Assembly (NCBI GenBank): GCA_035540915.1
Contig: DATLFQ010000077.1
Location: 1 to 9,676 of the forward strand
Source: DATLFQ01 sp035540915
GTDB lineage: Bacteria; Actinomycetota; Acidimicrobiia; Acidimicrobiales; GCA-2861595
Direction: 5' to 3'
DNA length: 9,676 nucleotides
Below, piece after piece: positions 6,634-9,676 of this stretch. The translations under genes and the position numbers were made by a program. The first letter of the stretch is position 1. Every line of letters starts with the position of its first letter. The notes below the pieces were generated by a model. It ran no database searches. It saw only the letters and a list, made by a program, of their open reading frames with translations, and was not told the origin of the DNA.

Positions 6634-9306
6634 GTGGGCTGGCGAAACCCTCCCGTCCCGTGGGCCGAGCTGGAGCGGCGGCTGTCGGACGGGCGGCCGT
6701 CGAACCAGCCGCCGGCGGCCAACGGGGGCGACAGCCCGGCCTGGTCCCGAACCCGCCAGCCGTTCGAACCCACCGTCCGGCGGCCGGCCACGGGCGGCGG
6801 CGCCACCGCGTACGCCGAGCTGCACTGCCACTCCAACTTCAGCTTCCTGGACGGCGCCAGCCACCCCGAGGAGCTGGCCGAGGAGGCGGCCCGCCTGGGC
6901 CTCTCGGCACTTGCCCTCACCGACCACGACGGTCTGTACGGCGTGGTCCGCTTCGCCGAGGCGGCCGCCGCGGTGGGCGTGCCGACCGTCTTCGGGGCGG
7001 AGCTGTCCCTCGGCCTGACCGCCCCGCAGAACGGCGTGGCGGATCCCGAGGGGGACCACGTGCTGGTGCTGGCCCGGGGCCCCGAGGGCTACGCCCGGCT
7101 GTGCCGGGCCGTCAGCGACGCCCAGCTGGCCGGGCGGGAGAAGGGCCGCCCGCGGTTCAGCCTGTCGGCGTTGGCCGAGGCCCACGGCGGCCACTGGCTG
7201 GTGCTGACCGGGTGCCGAAAGGGCTCCGTCCCCCGGGCCCTCGTCGAGCGGGGGCCGGCAGCAGCGGCCCGGGCGTTGGCCGACCTGGCCGCCGTCTTCG
7301 GCCGGGGCAACGTGGCCGTGGAGCTGTGGGACCACGGCGACCCGCTGGACTCGGCCCGCAACGACGCCCTGGCCGAGATGGCCGTGCGGGCCGGCGTCGA
7401 CCTGGTGGCCACCAACAACGTCCACTACGCCACCCCGGCCCGCCGGCCACTGGCCACCGCCCTGGCCGCCGTGCGGGCCCGGCGCAGCCTCGACGAGATC
7501 GACGGCTGGTTGCCCCCGGCCGCCACCGCCCACCTGCGCAGCGGCGCCGAGATGGCCCGGCACTTCGCCCGCTACCCCGGCGTGGTGGAGCGGGCCGCCG
7601 AGCTGGGCGCGGCCTGCGCCTTCGACCTGCGCCTGGTCGCCCCGAAGCTGCCCGACTGGCCGGTGCCCGACGGCCACAGCGAGATGAGCTGGCTGCGGGA
7701 GCTGACCCGCCGGGGCGCCGAGGCTCGGTACGGCCCGCCGGAGCGGGAACGGGTCCCGGGCGCCTGGCGCCAGATCGCCCACGAGCTGGACACCATCGAG
7801 CAGCTCGGCTTCGCCGGCTACTTCCTGGTGGTCTGGGACATCGTGGAGTTCTGCCGCCGGTCGGGCATCTTCTGCCAGGGGCGGGGGAGCGCCGCCAACA
7901 GCGCCGTCTGCTACGCGCTGGGCGTCACCAACGCCGACGCCGTCGGCCTGGGCCTGCTGTTCGAGCGCTTCCTGTCGCCCGAGCGCGACGGCCCGCCCGA
8001 CATCGACGTCGACATCGAGTCCGACCGGCGCGAGGAGGCCATCCAGTACGTCTACGAGCGCTACGGCCGGGAGCGGGCCGCCCAGGTGGCCAACGTCATC
8101 ACCTACCGGCCCAAGTCGGCGGTGCGGGACATGGCCAAGGCCCTCGGCCACTCGCCCGGCCAACAGGACGCCTGGTCCAGGCAGGTCGACGCCTGGGGGC
8201 CGCTGTCGTCCACCGTCGATACGGACATCCCCCGGCCCGTCCTGGACCTGGCCGCCCAGGTGCAGGGGTTCCCCCGCCACCTCGGCATCCACTCGGGCGG
8301 GATGGTCATCTGCGACCGGCCCGTCGTCGAGGTGTGCCCGGTGGAGTGGGGCCGGATGGAGGGCCGCACGGTGCTCCAGTGGGACAAGGACGACTGCGCG
8401 GCGGTCGGCCTGGTCAAGTTCGACCTGCTGGGCCTGGGGATGCTGTCGGCCATCCACTACGCCGTCGACCTGGTGCGCCAGCACCACGGGGTGGAGGTCG
8501 ACCTGGCCACCCTGCCCCAGGACGACGCCGTCTACGACATGTTGTGCGAGGCCGACACCATCGGGGTGTTCCAGGTGGAGAGCCGGGCGCAGATGGCCAC
8601 CCTGCCCCGCCTCCGCCCCCGCCACTTCTACGACCTGGTGGTGGAGGTGGCCCTCATCCGCCCCGGCCCCATCCAGGGCGGCTCGGTGCACCCCTACATC
8701 CGGCGTCGCAACGGGGCCGAGCCGGTCACCTACCTGCATCCGCTGCTGGAGCCGTCCCTGCGCAAGACCCTGGGCGTGCCGCTGTTCCAGGAGCAGCTCA
8801 TGCAGATGGCCATCGACGTGGCCGGGTTCACGGCCGCCGAGGCGGACCAACTGCGCCAGGCCATGGGCTCCAAGCGCAGCCAGGCCCGCATGGAGGCGCT
8901 GAAGGCCCGCTTCTACGCGGGCATGGCGGCCAACGGCATCGGGCCGGGGGATACCGCCGACGCCATCTGGGAGAAGCTGCTGGCCTTCGCCAACTTCGGC
9001 TTCCCCGAGAGCCACTCGGTGAGCTTCGCCTACCTGGTCTACGCCAGCGCCTGGCTCAAGCACCACTACCCGGCCGCCTTCTGTGCCGCGTTGTTGAACG
9101 CCCAGCCCATGGGCTTCTGGTCCCCCCAGACCCTGTGCGCCGACGCCCGCCGCCACGGCGTCACCATCCTCGCCCCCGACGTCAACGCCTCCGCCGCCGC
9201 CGCCACGCTGGAGAACCCGCGGTCCCGAGTAGATAGCGGGCCGTTCCGGCCCGCTATCTACTCGAAGGCCACGCGCGCGCCCGGGCCAGGTCGGCCGGGG
9301 TGTTGA
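6634..9306 (+). CDS. dnaE2: Error-prone DNA polymerase III alpha subunit DnaE2, C-terminally truncated
   Basis: DnaE2 is the SOS-induced C-family polymerase that works with ImuA'/ImuB in mutagenic lesion bypass. The start is the GTG giving MGWRNPPVPWAELERRLSDG, the usual actinobacterial N-terminus; a GTG two codons earlier (6628) is the alternative. The PHP domain keeps H64, H66 (ELHCHS), D97-H98-D99 (LTDHDG), E123 and H264 (TNNVHY). The polymerase core has GRGSAAN (416-422), PDIDVDIESD with D458 and D460 as likely metal ligands, and VKFDLLG with D597 as the third. Further conserved parts are EVALIRPGPIQGG and FPESHS (790-795). Homology runs to DVNAS...ATLEN (residue about 861) and then stops. 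The remaining 29 residues are unlike DnaE2 and are read through a hairpin and antisense to mobA. At 890 aa it lacks roughly 200 residues, namely the region that normally holds the HhH and OB-fold domains (usual length about 1,050-1,100). It may be a truncated active enzyme or a decaying gene. Confidence 0.92.
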   Translation: MGWRNPPVPWAELERRLSDGRPSNQPPAANGGDSPAWSRTRQPFEPTVRRPATGGGATAYAELHCHSNFSFLDGASHPEELAEEAARLGLSALALTDHDGLYGVVRFAEAAAAVGVPTVFGAELSLGLTAPQNGVADPEGDHVLVLARGPEGYARLCRAVSDAQLAGREKGRPRFSLSALAEAHGGHWLVLTGCRKGSVPRALVERGPAAAARALADLAAVFGRGNVAVELWDHGDPLDSARNDALAEMAVRAGVDLVATNNVHYATPARRPLATALAAVRARRSLDEIDGWLPPAATAHLRSGAEMARHFARYPGVVERAAELGAACAFDLRLVAPKLPDWPVPDGHSEMSWLRELTRRGAEARYGPPERERVPGAWRQIAHELDTIEQLGFAGYFLVVWDIVEFCRRSGIFCQGRGSAANSAVCYALGVTNADAVGLGLLFERFLSPERDGPPDIDVDIESDRREEAIQYVYERYGRERAAQVANVITYRPKSAVRDMAKALGHSPGQQDAWSRQVDAWGPLSSTVDTDIPRPVLDLAAQVQGFPRHLGIHSGGMVICDRPVVEVCPVEWGRMEGRTVLQWDKDDCAAVGLVKFDLLGLGMLSAIHYAVDLVRQHHGVEVDLATLPQDDAVYDMLCEADTIGVFQVESRAQMATLPRLRPRHFYDLVVEVALIRPGPIQGGSVHPYIRRRNGAEPVTYLHPLLEPSLRKTLGVPLFQEQLMQMAIDVAGFTAAEADQLRQAMGSKRSQARMEALKARFYAGMAANGIGPGDTADAIWEKLLAFANFGFPESHSVSFAYLVYASAWLKHHYPAAFCAALLNAQPMGFWSPQTLCADARRHGVTILAPDVNASAAAATLENPRSRVDSGPFRPAIYSKATRAPGPGRPGC
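9226..9264. terminator. Perfect 18-bp hairpin between convergent dnaE2 and mobA-like genes
   Basis: The left arm CGAGTAGATAGCGGGCCG (9226-9243) and right arm (9247-9264) are exact reverse complements around a TTC loop. Neither side has a T-tract, as is often the case for terminators in GC-rich actinobacteria. The position between convergent genes suggests a bidirectional terminator. Each arm read 5'->3' into the hairpin contains TAGATAG, which gives TAG stops in two of three frames on both strands. One of these (9256-9254) is the mobA-like stop. The dnaE2 frame is the one left open on the plus strand. The structure is certain; terminator function is inferred. Confidence 0.65.
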
Positions 9307-9676
9307 CGTTGAGGGCCGCGTCGTCCAGGTCGATCGTGACCACGTCTGCGGGCAGGAGGCGGCGGGCGGCTACGCCCGCCAAGTCCGGCCCGAGGTGGGC
9401 CACCCGCTCGGCGAGCACCGGGGCCCGGTAGGCGGCGAGGAGCGGGACCGGGCGGCCGGCGCTGTCGCACGCCGCAGCGGCCGGTGCGCTCCCTGCGTCG
9501 ACGGCGACGACCAGGCGTGCCAGGTGGTCCGTCCTCAACAGGGGCAGGTCGGCGGCCAGGACCAGCACGACCGAGACCGGCCCCGCCCCCTCCACGGCGG
9601 CCAGGCCGGCGCGGACTGCGGGGACCGGGCCGCCGCCGGGCTCCGGCTCGGCGACCGTCACCACGCCGGCCACCGT
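9254..9676 (-). CDS. MobA-like molybdenum cofactor guanylyltransferase (N-terminus beyond window)
   Basis: The C-terminal roughly 140 residues of an NTP-transferase (MobA/MobA-like) domain protein; the frame runs off the right edge, so the GTG at 9673 is probably internal. Visible marks are GGGPVPAVRAGL, the segment after the nucleotide-binding loop in MobA proteins, and VVLVLAADLPLL, whose Asp (codon 9550-9548) is the predicted Mg-binding residue. GRPVPLLAAYR and the closing LNVNTPADLARAR are typical of MobA C-termini. MobA transfers GMP from GTP to molybdopterin to make bis-MGD or MGD cofactor. MobA-like relatives in CTP:molybdopterin cytidylyltransferase (MocA) or other nucleotidyltransferase roles cannot be excluded without the N-terminal signature. 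It converges with dnaE2, the two frames overlap by 53 bp, and its TAG stop lies inside the hairpin stem. Confidence 0.82.
   Translation of the reverse strand, partial: TVAGVVTVAEPEPGGGPVPAVRAGLAAVEGAGPVSVVLVLAADLPLLRTDHLARLVVAVDAGSAPAAAACDSAGRPVPLLAAYRAPVLAERVAHLGPDLAGVAARRLLPADVVTIDLDDAALNVNTPADLARARAWPSSR

Noticed and set aside
6762..6770. GTTCGAACC resembling a tRNA T-loop
   Set aside because: No acceptor, D or anticodon arms can be found around it. It encodes residues in the variable N-terminus of DnaE2.
6619..9156. Long antisense open frame (about 845 codons) opposite dnaE2
   Set aside because: Composition is that of a GC-rich shadow and no recognisable domain is present, whereas dnaE2 on the plus strand is unambiguous.

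Overview
The window is very GC-rich DNA with actinobacterial gene content. An ImuB/DnaE2 mutasome, an F420-type PPOX flavin/F420-binding protein and a CGAAC-N4-GTTCG LexA box all point to Actinomycetota. The protein style suggests an Acidimicrobiia-like lineage, but that is inference. Six protein-coding genes fill almost all of it. No RNA gene, CRISPR array or insertion sequence was seen.

Layout: (1) 2-1270 (+), the 3' part of imuB, the Y-family-derived mutasome adaptor, cut by the left edge. (2) 1291-1722 (-), a small F420-dependent PPOX-class oxidoreductase, convergent with imuB. (3) 1723-1784, a 62-bp divergent promoter region. (4) 1785-3638 (+), a polytopic membrane protein with alpha/beta-hydrolase motifs at its two ends. 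(5) 3635-6601 (+), a patatin-like phospholipase with a DUF3376-type C-terminal region and two terminal membrane segments, overlapping gene 4 by ATGA. (6) 6602-6633, a compact LexA-regulated promoter. (7) 6634-9306 (+), dnaE2, the error-prone polymerase, whose conserved sequence stops abruptly before the usual C-terminal region. (8) 9226-9264, a perfect 18-bp hairpin. (9) 9254-9676 (-), the C-terminal part of a MobA-like molybdenum cofactor guanylyltransferase, cut by the right edge.

Two themes stand out. First, imuB and dnaE2, partners in SOS-induced translesion synthesis, lie on the same strand but are separated by about 5.4 kb holding a PPOX gene and a two-gene lipid-hydrolase-like module. 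dnaE2 keeps its own palindromic SOS box directly against the patatin stop codon. Second, dnaE2 retains the PHP and polymerase core but has lost the region that normally carries the HhH and OB-fold domains. The break falls next to a perfect palindrome that contains stop codons in two frames on each strand and also holds the mobA stop codon. The membrane hydrolase plus patatin pair is the best candidate for an undescribed system: two serine-hydrolase-type enzymes, both apparently membrane-anchored and translationally coupled, with no obvious substrate.
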